A stretch of 64,000 nucleotides of DNA from Porphyrobacter sp. SLTP (lineage in GTDB: Bacteria; Pseudomonadota; Alphaproteobacteria; Sphingomonadales; Sphingomonadaceae), in the NCBI RefSeq assembly GCF_009905735.1, contig NZ_JAAALE010000007.1, forward strand, positions 1 through 64,000, written 5' to 3'. The notes beneath the pieces were generated by a model. That model was not told the DNA's origin. It did no database searches and saw only the letters and a program-made list of their open reading frames with translations. How positions within the stretch are numbered: the first letter of the stretch is position 1; every line of letters starts with the position of its first letter. Shown here piece after piece: positions 1-9,662 of the stretch. The position numbers were made by a program, and so were the translations under genes.

Positions 1-53
1 GGTTGGGGGTGGGGGCTCCACGCCAATGATAACCGCCGCACACCCACCCCCGG

Positions 54-73
54 CCCCTCCCTCAAGGGAGGGG
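54..73. repeat. Short GC-rich palindrome
   Basis: CCCCTCCCT and its exact complement are separated by two bases, giving a 9-bp perfect stem. It lies just past the stop of the DUF4139 gene. Similar CCCTCCC palindromes are common intergenic repeats in sphingomonads, so it may be a dispersed repeat that also ends transcription. No T-run follows on the minus strand. Confidence 0.5.
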
Positions 74-115
74 GGAAGGCTACGAGTACGGTTAGGACGG
101 CGCACGGCCCAGCCC

Positions 116-1633
116 TCAGTAGCGGGTTTCGTAAGTAACGCGGATCACCCGTTCACCCTCGGCCGGGATGGGGACGATGAAGCGCCGCTGATCATTGTTG
201 AGCTGCTCGCCCTTGATGTCTTCCGAGGTGATGCGGAAATCGTCCGACCACCAGTTGCGGTTGAGGCCGGTCTGCGTGAGCTGCACCTCGACGGCTTCCG
301 CTTTCGCGTTGGTGAGGGTGTAGCGCATGGTGGTGCGGTAATAGGTCTTGGGGCGCTCCAGGGTGATATCCTGCACGACCTTGCCATCTTCGACCACGCG
401 GTAACGCGCGCTCTTTTCCCATTCGTCAGCGGTGATGGTCTCGCGCTTTTCGACTTCGGCTTTGACCGTGATGTCAAAGGCCTCGCCCGTCACCAGTGAG
501 AGATCGCTGCCCATCGGGGTGTGGGCAATCGCTTTTTCGCCAATGAACTGCGGCGTGCCTTCGCTGTCGCGCTGGTAGAAGCGGACGGTGCCAGCCGGGA
601 GCGCATCGCCCAGGCCCTGATCGCGCGAGGTGGAAAAGGCGATGCGGCTTTCGACGTTCTCCGGCTCCTCGTCATTCTGTTGCCAATAGACGCTGTGCGA
701 ATAGATCTTGCGTGCGGCCACGCCCTGCACGTCAAGGAAGCTGACCTGCTTGGTCTGCGCATTGGCAACTGTGGTGCGGCCGCTGATCGGGTAGAGGTAG
801 AAATCGCCCAAACGCTCGCGGCTGGCTGCTTCGGTTCCGGCGCGGGTCATGCCGCGGTCCCCGAAGCCGCGCCCGCCGCCCGGCATCTCGGCCCCGCCCA
901 TCGCCGGTGCGCCTGCGACCAGCACGGTGTCCGCCTGGTGGAAGGTGGTGCCGGTCTGGTTGGTCAGCGTCACCCAGCCCTGCATGTCGATCATGCCGCC
1001 CTTCTCGTTATAAAGCGCGACATAATCCGCGCTCCAGCCGAGGCCGTTGGTGAGGTAGCGCAGCGCCACCGGCCGCGTGCCTGCGCGGGTGCTGTCGAGA
1101 TTGACCGAAAGCGTCGGTCGTGCGCGCAGATTGGGCGGGACGCGGTCGAAGATCACGCGCACCGGCAGGCCATCATCGCGCAGCACCTCGATGCGCTCCC
1201 CGATCTTGAGCACAGTGCCGCCCGCGACCGAAAGCACGGTCGCGCGCTCGCGGGTTTCGGCGCCGGTGGCAGGGTTGGTACGCAGCAGGGTGACAGTTTG
1301 GCCGACGGCTTTCTCCATCAGCTTGGTCGGGGTGAGCAGGTCGTAATCGAAGTTCTGTTCGATGATCGTGGTGTTCGCCGCCGCAAAGTTCAGCGTCTGG
1401 GGCTGGATCTGGGCCGAGACGTCGGGGAATTCGACCCGGCTCCTGCCTTGGGCAATTGGGAGCTGGCGCACGTCCTGCACCAGCGCGATGTTGTTGTTGT
1501 AGATCGTCAGCGCAACCTCGCCCTGCGCCGATTCGGAGCGGGCGCTGTCGTCCGATGTCTGCGCCGCAGCGCCTGCCGCCAGCAAAGCCGCTGCCGATAC
1601 GCTGCATACAGCGCTGAATGCCCGGTCCATCAT
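116..1633 (-). CDS. Exported DUF4139 domain protein
   Basis: Predicted exported protein of 505 residues. Residues 1-25 look like a signal peptide: a short basic start, an Ala/Leu-rich core and an AAAQT cleavage zone. The mature part carries the hallmarks I associate with DUF4139 proteins: LTIYNNNIALVQD near residue 42 opens a beta-rich N-terminal part, and GLGWSADY near residue 195 starts the conserved core. A glycine-rich linker (about residues 240-265) splits the core. The biochemical role of the family is not established. Two ATG codons stand in tandem; the first has AGGAGG seven bases upstream. The gene stands alone, with about 100 bases separating it from cckA. Confidence 0.85.
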   Translation of the reverse strand: MMDRAFSAVCSVSAAALLAAGAAAQTSDDSARSESAQGEVALTIYNNNIALVQDVRQLPIAQGRSRVEFPDVSAQIQPQTLNFAAANTTIIEQNFDYDLLTPTKLMEKAVGQTVTLLRTNPATGAETRERATVLSVAGGTVLKIGERIEVLRDDGLPVRVIFDRVPPNLRARPTLSVNLDSTRAGTRPVALRYLTNGLGWSADYVALYNEKGGMIDMQGWVTLTNQTGTTFHQADTVLVAGAPAMGGAEMPGGGRGFGDRGMTRAGTEAASRERLGDFYLYPISGRTTVANAQTKQVSFLDVQGVAARKIYSHSVYWQQNDEEPENVESRIAFSTSRDQGLGDALPAGTVRFYQRDSEGTPQFIGEKAIAHTPMGSDLSLVTGEAFDITVKAEVEKRETITADEWEKSARYRVVEDGKVVQDITLERPKTYYRTTMRYTLTNAKAEAVEVQLTQTGLNRNWWSDDFRITSEDIKGEQLNNDQRRFIVPIPAEGERVIRVTYETRY

Positions 1634-1733
1634 CTCGTCCCCTCCTGCCTATGACAATCAGGATGAACGACTTGGACGCTTTATCCAAGGTGAATGGCGC
1701 GCTTTCCCGCCAAATGGGGGGATGGGACGCGGA

Positions 1734-4235
1734 TCAGGCCCCTGTGGCTTGCACCGCCCGCGCTTCGCGCAGGACCGCGCCGACCTTGTCGCCGATCGAA
1801 GCAACGCTGAAGGGTTTGGCGATGAAGTGCATGTCGGGAATGTCGATGTCGCGGCGGAGCTGCTCCTCGGCATAGCCGGACATGAACAGCACCGGCATGT
1901 GGGGCAACTTGGCGCGGATCGCACGGACCATCGCGGGGCCATCCATCCCGGGCATCACCACGTCCGAGACGACGATGTCGAACTTCGCCGCACCCTCGGT
2001 GATCGCGGCGAGGCCTTCTTCGCCATTGGCGCAGGCGGTGACGTCATAGCCTGCCCGCGCCAGTGCCCGTTCGGCGACGATGCGGACCATGTCCTCGTCC
2101 TCGACCAGCAGGACCTTGCCGCCCGCCGACCAGTCGGACGAAACCAGCTCCTGCACCGGGCGCTTCTTGGGCATCTCGCCGCGGTGGACCGGGAAATAGA
2201 CTGTGAAGCGCGCGCCGGTGGGATGACCGGCCTTGTCGGTGATGTTGTCGGCAAAGATGAACCCGCCCGATTGCTTGACGATCCCGTAAGCGGTCGAGAG
2301 GCCGAGGCCGGTGCCCTTGCCCTGTTCCTTGGTGGTGAAGAACGGCTCGAACAGCTTGGGCAGCACGTGCGGCGGGATCCCGCCGCCGGTGTCCTGCACA
2401 ATCAGGACGGTGTAATCCGCTGCGGGAAGCACTTCCGATCCCAACTGTACGACCTGCTTGGCCTGCAAGGTGCGGGTGTAGAGCGAAATCCGCCCCTGCC
2501 CGTTCCCGCGTGACTGGATCGCATCGCGCGCATTCACGGCGAGGTTCATGATCACCTGCTCCAGCTGCTGCGGATCGGCGCGCACCGGGCCGAGGTTGCG
2601 GTCATGCTGGACGTAATAGGTGATCTTCTCGCCCAGCAGCCGCTTGATCAGCGGGCTGACTTCGCTGACCACGTCCGGTAGCTGGATGATCTCCGGTCGC
2701 AGGGTCTGCTGACGCGAGAAGGCGAGCAATTGCCGCGTCAGCGCGGCGGCGCGGTTGGAATTGGCGCGGATCTGCTGGATGTCGTCATAATCACTGTCGC
2801 CCGGAATATGGCGCAGCAGCATCAGATCGCAGGTGCCGATAATCGCGGTCAGGACATTGTTGAAATCATGCGCGACCCCGCCCGCGAGCTGGCCGACGGC
2901 CTGCATCTTGGTGGCCTGCGCGACTTGGCGCCTGAGCTGGTTTTCCTGAGACGTATCGGCCAGGCTGAGCAGCACCGCTGCCTCGCCCAACCCGCGCACG
3001 CCTGCCAGGCCAAGCGAGACCGGCTCTTCCGGACTGCCCACCAGCCGCACGGTGACATCGCCGCTCGTCGCCGGCCCCCGCCCGTGACGGCGCACGGCGT
3101 CGGACAACGCAGCCTTGTCTTCGCGCACCACCAGATCGGTCGGGAATTGCGGCAGGCCCCGCCCTTCACGCGCGACCGAGCGCAGGAACGCCTCGTTGCC
3201 GAACAGGAAACGCCCGTCACGGTCGGTCATCGCCAGACCCAGCGGCAATTGCGCCAGCAGCGCATCAAGCTGCGCAACGCCCGCTTGCGAGGCCCCGTCC
3301 CAGCCGGAACCAATGCCGACGCCGCTATCGATCAGCAGCATAAGCGAGGTCGCCTCGTCCGGCCCGGCGGCAGTGACGCGCTCCTCGGGATCGACCAGCG
3401 GGATATCGACCAGTGTCTGCGGCGTGCCGCCCCGTCCTTCGCGGGCGAAGAAGATGCGGTCGCGCTCGTCCGAGCGCAGAAAACTGACGAAGTCCTGCCC
3501 CACCAAGGTCGCTCGGTCATCGCCCGCCGCCCGCTCGGCGAAACCGGAGCTGACGGCGCGGATCACGCCGTCGGCGGTGGTAATCGCAGTCTCGATCCCC
3601 GCCCGGCTCAGCATCTTGCCAAATGGCCCCGCCAGATCGAGCAGGCCGAGGCTGTCCACCCGTGCGCGGGCCATCGGGCGCAACCGCCAGATCAGGTGAT
3701 CATCGCCGCGTCCGGCGCGGGTGGCGGCAACCTGCCAGCGCGTTTCGTCCAGCGCCTCAAGCGCCTCGATTGTCGCCGAACCGTCTCGCCACGCATTGCG
3801 CGCGAGCAGCGTCACCGCCTCCTGGCCTGCACGCCCGAACGGCAGCGCAGGCGGGGCGGCATTGGCGCCGAAACTGTCGAGGAAAAACGCGTTGGCGCAG
3901 ACCAGGCGATTGGCGCGGTCGGTGATCGCGATCGCCTCACCTTCGCGCTCGATCGCGGCAACGGTGACGCTCCAGTCAGGCGCTCCAATACTTTCGCTGG
4001 CCGGTGCGCCGCGCATCCGGTCAAGCAGCACCACGCCGCCCAGCATCACGCCCGCCGCCAGCACGAAGGCCAGCGCCACGATGCCACTGCCGGTGGCGAA
4101 GAACAGCACGGCGGCGCTGGCCACCACCGCGCCGCCCAGCGCCATCAGCAGCGTTGCTGGAGGTGCGTCGGTAGGCCCCGCTGCGTCATGCGCAGCGGGC
4201 ACAGCATTCGAATCATTGCCAAGGCGGCGGGACAA
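1734..4235 (-). CDS. cckA: Hybrid histidine kinase CckA
   Basis: Membrane-bound hybrid sensor kinase that in alphaproteobacteria feeds phosphate through ChpT to the master regulator CtrA. Two adjacent membrane helices lie near the N-terminus (about residues 28-75), followed by PAS-like sensor regions. The kinase core has the H-box GGVAHDFNN with the phospho-acceptor His456, the N-box NLAVNARDA and the G-boxes DTGGGIP and GTGLGLS. A C-terminal receiver domain carries the acceptor Asp758 in VSDVVMPGMDG. The 833-residue length assumes a TTG start at 4235, which has AGGAG nine bases upstream; a GTG at 4202 is the alternative. Upstream codons in the same frame overlap the DUF2062 gene and read as low-complexity Arg-rich sequence, so they were not used. 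The gene lies 59 bases behind DUF2062 and is probably co-transcribed with it. Confidence 0.93.
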   Translation of the reverse strand: MSRRLGNDSNAVPAAHDAAGPTDAPPATLLMALGGAVVASAAVLFFATGSGIVALAFVLAAGVMLGGVVLLDRMRGAPASESIGAPDWSVTVAAIEREGEAIAITDRANRLVCANAFFLDSFGANAAPPALPFGRAGQEAVTLLARNAWRDGSATIEALEALDETRWQVAATRAGRGDDHLIWRLRPMARARVDSLGLLDLAGPFGKMLSRAGIETAITTADGVIRAVSSGFAERAAGDDRATLVGQDFVSFLRSDERDRIFFAREGRGGTPQTLVDIPLVDPEERVTAAGPDEATSLMLLIDSGVGIGSGWDGASQAGVAQLDALLAQLPLGLAMTDRDGRFLFGNEAFLRSVAREGRGLPQFPTDLVVREDKAALSDAVRRHGRGPATSGDVTVRLVGSPEEPVSLGLAGVRGLGEAAVLLSLADTSQENQLRRQVAQATKMQAVGQLAGGVAHDFNNVLTAIIGTCDLMLLRHIPGDSDYDDIQQIRANSNRAAALTRQLLAFSRQQTLRPEIIQLPDVVSEVSPLIKRLLGEKITYYVQHDRNLGPVRADPQQLEQVIMNLAVNARDAIQSRGNGQGRISLYTRTLQAKQVVQLGSEVLPAADYTVLIVQDTGGGIPPHVLPKLFEPFFTTKEQGKGTGLGLSTAYGIVKQSGGFIFADNITDKAGHPTGARFTVYFPVHRGEMPKKRPVQELVSSDWSAGGKVLLVEDEDMVRIVAERALARAGYDVTACANGEEGLAAITEGAAKFDIVVSDVVMPGMDGPAMVRAIRAKLPHMPVLFMSGYAEEQLRRDIDIPDMHFIAKPFSVASIGDKVGAVLREARAVQATGA

Positions 4236-4294
4236 GCGGGCAGGCTCCTGTGGCAGGGATCGCGGGAAGCGCGAGAAGCGCGGAAAGGTGCTTC

Positions 4295-4906
4295 CTACTG
4301 CGTGCCGAGCCGCTGGTCGAGCCGTGCTTCCATGACCTTCAACCGTCTGGCGCGCTTGCGGGACACTACAGCGCGCCACACCCAGACCGACATGACATAG
4401 CCGATAACCGGCGTGACCAGCGACAGGACCAGATACCCGACAATCGCGGCGAAGCCGACATCGAAGATGTTGGTCAGGACGCTCCACATTCCATCATCCG
4501 CCGGTGCCGTGACAATGACCGGAGCGGTGGCCCCCAGATGCAGTATGAAATCGCCGATCTTGTAAGCCAACGCCATCCAGAACGGCAGCGTGAGGGGGTT
4601 GGTCACAAAGGTCACCAGCGCCGCAAGCGGCACATTGGCCCGCGCCGGCAGGGCAAGGAAGGTCGAGATCAGGATCTGTCCAAGAGGAAAGATGAACGCC
4701 GCAAACAATCCCAGCGCTACTCCTCGCGGCACCGAGCGGCGCGTAAAGCGCCACAGTTCGGGCGAAAGCACGCGGTGCGCAACCGGAGCCAAGAACCGGT
4801 TCTGCGCCATTTCTTCCCGCGTGGGCGTGTTCTTGCGAATGACATCCATCGCCCAAGTCTTGGACCGGAAACTGATGCTCTTTTTGCGGGGCGGCGGGAT
4901 GCTCAT
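4295..4906 (-). CDS. DUF2062 membrane protein
   Basis: Integral membrane protein of 203 residues with the DUF2062 layout: a basic N-terminal tail, then GLFAAFIFPLGQILIS, the conserved FVTNPLTLPFWMALAY segment at about residues 99-114, and a C-terminal pair of hydrophobic helices ending in a basic tail. In this family the NPLT motif is the hallmark. Its molecular function is not established. It is the gene directly upstream of cckA, 59 bases away and on the same strand, an arrangement that suggests a shared transcript. Confidence 0.87.
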   Translation of the reverse strand: MSIPPPRKKSISFRSKTWAMDVIRKNTPTREEMAQNRFLAPVAHRVLSPELWRFTRRSVPRGVALGLFAAFIFPLGQILISTFLALPARANVPLAALVTFVTNPLTLPFWMALAYKIGDFILHLGATAPVIVTAPADDGMWSVLTNIFDVGFAAIVGYLVLSLVTPVIGYVMSVWVWRAVVSRKRARRLKVMEARLDQRLGTQ

Positions 4907-5064
4907 GCGCGAGCGCCTTCCCGGCGCTCAAGCAGGCATAGGGGGGCGACAGTATCGCGGGAGGCAGGCCGGGAGCGCATTGTGAGTATCGATATGGGTA
5001 GCATAGCCTTGGTGACCAGTAGGTGAATCCGGGCCTCGGTGAGTATTTTTTCGTCGGCCGCGAT

Positions 5065-5547
5065 TTACCCGCGATCCCGCATCAACCGGGCCTTGTCGCG
5101 CTTCCAGTCGCGCTCCTTGGTGCTGGCGCGCTTGTCATGGGTCTGCTTGCCCTTGGCGAGCGCGAGTTCGACCTTGGCCCGGCCGGTGCTGTTGAAGTAG
5201 ATCATCAGCGGCACCAGCGTCATGCCCTTGCGCTCGACCGCGCCGACAAATTTCTCGATCTCGCGTTCGTGCAGCAACAATTTGCGCGGGCGGCGCGGTT
5301 CGTGGTTCAGGCGATTGCCGTGGCTGTATTCGGGGATATTGGCGTTGATCAGCCAGACCTGCCCGTCCTTCACCTCGGCATAGGATTCCGCGATGCTCGC
5401 CTCGCCCGCCCTGAGCGCTTTGACCTCGGTGCCCTGCAAGGCGAGCCCGGCCTCGAACTTGTCCTCGATATAGTAATCGTACCGCGCGCGGCGGTTCTCG
5501 GCGACGATCTTGAGCTTGTCGAAGGTTACGGGTTTGGGGCGTGCCAT
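5065..5547 (-). CDS. smpB: SsrA-binding protein SmpB
   Basis: SmpB binds tmRNA and brings it to stalled ribosomes for trans-translation. The 160-residue protein shows the family landmarks: [20 protein letters not shown] near the start, [24 protein letters not shown], and a basic C-terminal tail ([17 protein letters not shown]) that in the family enters the ribosomal mRNA channel. The ATG at 5547 gives the usual family length; the frame stays open upstream but the extra residues do not fit SmpB. No tmRNA gene is seen nearby. Confidence 0.95.
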   Translation of the reverse strand: MARPKPVTFDKLKIVAENRRARYDYYIEDKFEAGLALQGTEVKALRAGEASIAESYAEVKDGQVWLINANIPEYSHGNRLNHEPRRPRKLLLHEREIEKFVGAVERKGMTLVPLMIYFNSTGRAKVELALAKGKQTHDKRASTKERDWKRDKARLMRDRG

Positions 5548-5650
5548 GGGACGGGCGATGTAGGAGCGCAAGACGCAAAAAGCGAGGGCCTTTGCGCTGA
5601 GCGCCCTAGCGGGGTATCGCTGGGTGCACGCAGCACGGGGGCCTGGCCGC

Positions 5651-6715
5651 ATGAACAGTCCTGAACCATTCATCATCGCCGGGGAAAGCATTGCGCCCGG
5701 CACCCTGCGCGATGTCGCCTTTCCGATCACCACCATGGCGACCGGTACGGCATCCTCGCTGGCGGTGCGGGTGCTGCACGGCGCCAAGCCCGGCCCGGCG
5801 GTGTTCGTGAGCGCGGCCATCCACGGGGACGAGATCATCGGCACAGCGGTGATCCAGCGGCTGGCCAGGACGCTTGATCCGGCGGTGCTGGCGGGAACGG
5901 TGATGCTGGTGCCGGTCGCCAATATCTTCGGCTTTATCACCCATTCGCGCTACCTGCCCGACCGGCGCGACCTCAATCGCAGCTTTCCGGGGAGCGCGGG
6001 CGGATCGCTGGCGGGGCAGCTTGCCCATGTATTCTATCGCGAGGTGGTGGCGCGATGTCAGCTTGGGATCGACATCCACTCGGCCGCGATCCACCGTTAC
6101 AATCTCCCGCAAATCCGCATCGCGGCGGGCAACCGCAAGCTGGTGGAACTGGCGATGGCGTTCGGCGCGCCGGTGATCATCGAAAGCCCGCTGCGTGACG
6201 GGTCTCTGCGCGACCTTGCCCAGAAACACGGGGTCGACATGCTGCTGATGGAGGCGGGCGAGGCGCTGCGGTTCGACCGGCTGTCGATCGAAACGGGGGT
6301 CGAGGGAGTCGAGCGGGTGCTGGCGCATCTCGGCATGATCGAAGCCGATGACGGCCTCAGCGCCGTCGGCATCCCGGCCCGCGCCAACCGCTCGGTCTGG
6401 GTCCGCTCTCCGCGCGGCGGTGTGGTGCAGATGGTGCGCGAATCCGGCGATCCGGTAAGAAAGGGCGATGTGCTCGCCTGCGTCTCGGGCCTGTTCGGTG
6501 AGGAGCCGCAGGAGATGATCAGCCCCTTGGACGGCATTATCATCGGCCACGCCACCCTGCCCGTGGTGCATCAGGGCGACGCGCTGTTCCACATCGCCGC
6601 CATCGACCACCCCGAGCGGGTCGGCGCCCAGATCGACACGATCACCGAAGCGATTCTGGCCAGCGAACCGCAAGGCAATGCCGAGCGTCTGCTGGACGAG
6701 GACGAGGTGGTTTAG
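5651..6715 (+). CDS. Succinylglutamate desuccinylase/aspartoacylase family
   Basis: Probable zinc-dependent deacylase or carboxypeptidase-like enzyme of 354 residues. The metal ligands of the AstE/AspA family are visible: HGDE (AIHGDEIIG, about residues 57-65) and a second His in [19 protein letters not shown] near residue 200 fits the region of the catalytic Glu. The C-terminal third reads as a beta-barrel cap ([10 protein letters not shown] to HQGDALFHI). The natural substrate cannot be told from sequence. The ATG at 5651 fits the family better than the ATG 27 bases upstream. Its stop codon interlocks with that of convergent dapA. Confidence 0.85.
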   Translation: MNSPEPFIIAGESIAPGTLRDVAFPITTMATGTASSLAVRVLHGAKPGPAVFVSAAIHGDEIIGTAVIQRLARTLDPAVLAGTVMLVPVANIFGFITHSRYLPDRRDLNRSFPGSAGGSLAGQLAHVFYREVVARCQLGIDIHSAAIHRYNLPQIRIAAGNRKLVELAMAFGAPVIIESPLRDGSLRDLAQKHGVDMLLMEAGEALRFDRLSIETGVEGVERVLAHLGMIEADDGLSAVGIPARANRSVWVRSPRGGVVQMVRESGDPVRKGDVLACVSGLFGEEPQEMISPLDGIIIGHATLPVVHQGDALFHIAAIDHPERVGAQIDTITEAILASEPQGNAERLLDEDEVV

Positions 6716-7599
6716 GCCTCCAGCACCCCGGCCAGTACCAGCGCTTCATCCACTGCGCGCTTGGCCTCGTCGGATGCCTCGACCAGCGGCAAGCGCACTT
6801 CCGGCTCGATCCAGCCATGCACGCGGCTCAGCGCATATTTCACGGGCGCGGGGCTGGCGTCGGAGAACATCGCGTAGTGCAGCGGGAACAGGCGGTCGTT
6901 CAACTGGCGCGCCTTCTTCAGTTCGTTCGCCGCAATCGCTTCGTGGAACTCGGCGCATAGCTTGGGCGCGACATTCGCCGTCACCGAAATGCACCCGCGC
7001 CCACCCGCCGCCGCGTGCGGCAGCCACAATTCGTCATTGCCCGAAAGCTGGCAGAACTCGCGCCCAATGCCCATGCGGTGATCGGCAACGCGGCTGAGGT
7101 CGCCGCTGGCGTCCTTGATGGCGATGATCCGGTCGGGGTATTTGCGCACCAGTTCCACCACGGTTTCATCCAGCAGGTCGGTCACCGTGCGCGCGGGCAC
7201 GTTATAGAGCACGATCGGCAGGTCGCAGTTTTCCGCCAGATAGCTGAAATGCGCCACCAGCCCGCGCTGGCTCGGGCGGTTGTAGTAGGGAGCGACGCAC
7301 AGGCCCGCCGCTGCTCCTGCCTTCTTGGCGAAGTTCATGTGCAGCTGCGCGTTGCGGGTGTCGTTCGACCCGCAGCCCGCGATCACCGGGACGCGCCCCG
7401 CCGCCTGCTCGATGCAGACTTCGATCACGCGATGATGCTCGGCATTCGAGAGGGTCGAAGCCTCCCCCGTCGTCCCGCAGGGCACCAGCGCCGCACTGCC
7501 ATTTTCGATTTGCCAGTCGACCAGCCGCCGGAATGCGGCCTCGTCAAACGTCCCGCCGCGGAAAGGAGTCACCAGAGCGGGTATCGAACCGCTGAACAT
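6712..7599 (-). CDS. dapA: 4-hydroxy-tetrahydrodipicolinate synthase
   Basis: Condenses pyruvate with aspartate semialdehyde in the lysine and diaminopimelate pathway. The 295-residue length is typical. Visible family motifs are LVTPFRGG at the N-terminus, CGTTGEASTLS (Thr pair of the active site), GCGSNDT, YYNRPSQ, LYNVPART with the catalytic Tyr, and IAIKDASGD with the Schiff-base Lys. The ATG at 7599 was preferred over one 33 bases upstream because it starts directly at the conserved MFSGSIPALVTPF. The TAA stop overlaps the TAG of the gene on the other strand. It lies back to back with the lytic transglycosylase gene. Confidence 0.95.
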   Translation of the reverse strand: MFSGSIPALVTPFRGGTFDEAAFRRLVDWQIENGSAALVPCGTTGEASTLSNAEHHRVIEVCIEQAAGRVPVIAGCGSNDTRNAQLHMNFAKKAGAAAGLCVAPYYNRPSQRGLVAHFSYLAENCDLPIVLYNVPARTVTDLLDETVVELVRKYPDRIIAIKDASGDLSRVADHRMGIGREFCQLSGNDELWLPHAAAGGRGCISVTANVAPKLCAEFHEAIAANELKKARQLNDRLFPLHYAMFSDASPAPVKYALSRVHGWIEPEVRLPLVEASDEAKRAVDEALVLAGVLEA

Positions 7600-7692
7600 T
7601 GCCTTTGTCCTGCCTTCATCGCTAGATATCAATCGAAGCGGGCATCCCCCGCCCTCTTTCGTTCACCGCCTGATAAGGAGCCGATTGGCACT

Positions 7693-9654
7693 ATGTCCAG
7701 CATGGTCCGTTATTCTTTGTTCTCGTCACGGATTTATGCTGCACTCGGGCTGACGCTGGCGGGTTTTGCGGCGCTGCCTGCCACTGCACAGAATCTTTCG
7801 GGGAGCGATAATCTCGTCGCCCGTCAGCCGGCCGCGATCGACGCGGCCGTGGCGCGCTGGGAGGTGCTGCAAGCCAGCCGCACCCACAGCTTCGCCGACT
7901 ATGCAGGCTTCGTGCTGGCCTATCCCACCTTCCCGCGGGCGGACATTCTGCGCCTGCGGGCCGAGGCTGCGCTGGAGAACGAGGCGCCATCGCAGGCTGA
8001 AGTGCTGCGCTATTTCGACGCGAACCCGCCGCTGACCAACCCCGGTCGGTCCCGCTATGCTCTGGCACTGGCCGCGATGCAGCACCCCAAGGCGCTCGAG
8101 GAAGCGCGCCGTGCGTGGCGCGGAGGCGCGATGAGCGATCCGGTCGAGCTGTACATTGCCGGACTCTACGGCGCGCAGTTCACGCCGGAAGATCACGCGG
8201 TGCGAATGGATGCGCTGCTATGGCAGGGCAAGGGCGACGCCGCCTCGCGCCAATTGGTCAATCTGTCTGAGCCCGACCGCCAAATGGCGATGGCCCGTCT
8301 GTCGCTGCTGCGCGGTGCGCGGCCCGAGATGTCCGGCCTCTCCGTGCCAGCGGGGGCGGAAGCGGATCCGGGCTACACCTTCAATCTGGTCAAGTTCCTG
8401 CGCTCCACCGGCCAATCGGGTGAAGCCGCGCGAGCCTTCACCAACCGTCCGGCGTTCAACCGCCCCGCCCTTGATCCCGAGGCTTTCGTGGGCGAGTTGC
8501 TGTCGCTCGCCAAGGCTACCGGCGCGCGCGATGCGGCGATGATCGCCGCCCGCACCGACGATCTTTTCGCGCCCGGCACCGATGTGTCGCTGATGAGCTT
8601 CACCTTGCGCGATCGCTATACCGACCTGATGTGGCTGGGCGGCACCCGCGCCCTGTGGGATATGGGCGACGGCACCACCGCTGCGCCGCTGTTCCAGCGC
8701 TATGGCGATGCAGCCAAGACCCCGCTGACCAAGGCCAAGGGCTATTTCTGGGCCGGACGTGCCGCGCGCCAAGCGGGCAAGGGCGCGGATGCGGCGCGCT
8801 ATTTCGAAATGGCTGCGCGCTGGCCGGATTATTACTACGGCCAGCTGGCTCTATCCGAGCTGGGCCGGTCGATGCCGTCCTTCGCCAGTCTCCCCCAGCC
8901 CGCGATGGATCCGAGCGTCCGCGCCGAGTTTGAAAGCCGCCCGCTGGTCAAGGCGATCCGCGCGCTCGCCGTGAGCCGCCGCGACTGGCGGACGGAGCGC
9001 CGTTTCTTCGAAGCCTTGGGTGACGAGGCCGACACGCCGACCGAAATGCTGATGGCCGCGATGCTCGCCAACGAAGTCGGGCTGGACGAGATGGCGGTGG
9101 TGCTCGGCATGAAGGCGGGCGAGAACGGGCTTTCCAGTCTTGAGCGGATCGGCTTCCCGGTGGTTGCGACACCGCCTGCTGTCAACGACTGGGTGATGGT
9201 CCACGCCATTGCGCGGCAGGAAAGCGAATTTGACCGCACGCGCGAAAGCCATGCCGGTGCGCGCGGGATCATGCAGCTGATGCCCGGCACCGCGCGCGAA
9301 CAGGCGGGCAAGCTCGGGATGCAATATCTCTCCGCCGATCTGACCGGCGCGCCGCAATACAATATCACGCTGGGCGATGCCTATTTCGCGCGGATGATGA
9401 ATTATTACGGCGGGGCCTATCCGCTGGCGGTGGGCGCGTACAATGCCGGGCCCGGCCGCGTGAACGAATGGCTGCGCCTCAACGGCGACCCGCGCCGGGG
9501 CGAGATCGATTGGGTCACGTGGGTCGAGAAGATCCCGGCCAATTTCGAAACGCGCTATTACATCATGCGTGTGATCGGCAATGCGGTGACCTATTCGCAC
9601 ATGTACCCCGATCGGGCCGGACTGCCGCGTCCGGTCGATGCCTTCCTGCGCTGA
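7693..9654 (+). CDS. Soluble lytic murein transglycosylase
   Basis: Periplasmic enzyme that cleaves peptidoglycan glycan strands. A signal peptide ends near ATAQN (residue 33). The long middle (about residues 40-480) is alpha-helical and repeat-like, matching the U-shaped superhelical domain of Slt70. The SLT catalytic domain follows: IARQESEFD with catalytic Glu510, GARGIMQLMPGTA, and AVGAYNAGPGRVNEWL. The total of 653 residues is normal for the family. The ATG at 7693 has AAGGAG upstream; an in-frame ATG at 7702 is also possible. greB starts eight bases after its stop, so the two are likely co-transcribed. Confidence 0.93.
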   Translation: MSSMVRYSLFSSRIYAALGLTLAGFAALPATAQNLSGSDNLVARQPAAIDAAVARWEVLQASRTHSFADYAGFVLAYPTFPRADILRLRAEAALENEAPSQAEVLRYFDANPPLTNPGRSRYALALAAMQHPKALEEARRAWRGGAMSDPVELYIAGLYGAQFTPEDHAVRMDALLWQGKGDAASRQLVNLSEPDRQMAMARLSLLRGARPEMSGLSVPAGAEADPGYTFNLVKFLRSTGQSGEAARAFTNRPAFNRPALDPEAFVGELLSLAKATGARDAAMIAARTDDLFAPGTDVSLMSFTLRDRYTDLMWLGGTRALWDMGDGTTAAPLFQRYGDAAKTPLTKAKGYFWAGRAARQAGKGADAARYFEMAARWPDYYYGQLALSELGRSMPSFASLPQPAMDPSVRAEFESRPLVKAIRALAVSRRDWRTERRFFEALGDEADTPTEMLMAAMLANEVGLDEMAVVLGMKAGENGLSSLERIGFPVVATPPAVNDWVMVHAIARQESEFDRTRESHAGARGIMQLMPGTAREQAGKLGMQYLSADLTGAPQYNITLGDAYFARMMNYYGGAYPLAVGAYNAGPGRVNEWLRLNGDPRRGEIDWVTWVEKIPANFETRYYIMRVIGNAVTYSHMYPDRAGLPRPVDAFLR

Positions 9655-9662
9655 GCCTGCCC

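Noticed and set aside
521..1654. Plus-strand frame opposite the DUF4139 gene
   Set aside because: Shadow frame; the minus-strand gene has signal peptide, ribosome site and family motifs.
2730..4400. Plus-strand frame of about 550 residues
   Set aside because: Antisense to cckA, whose kinase motifs are unmistakable.
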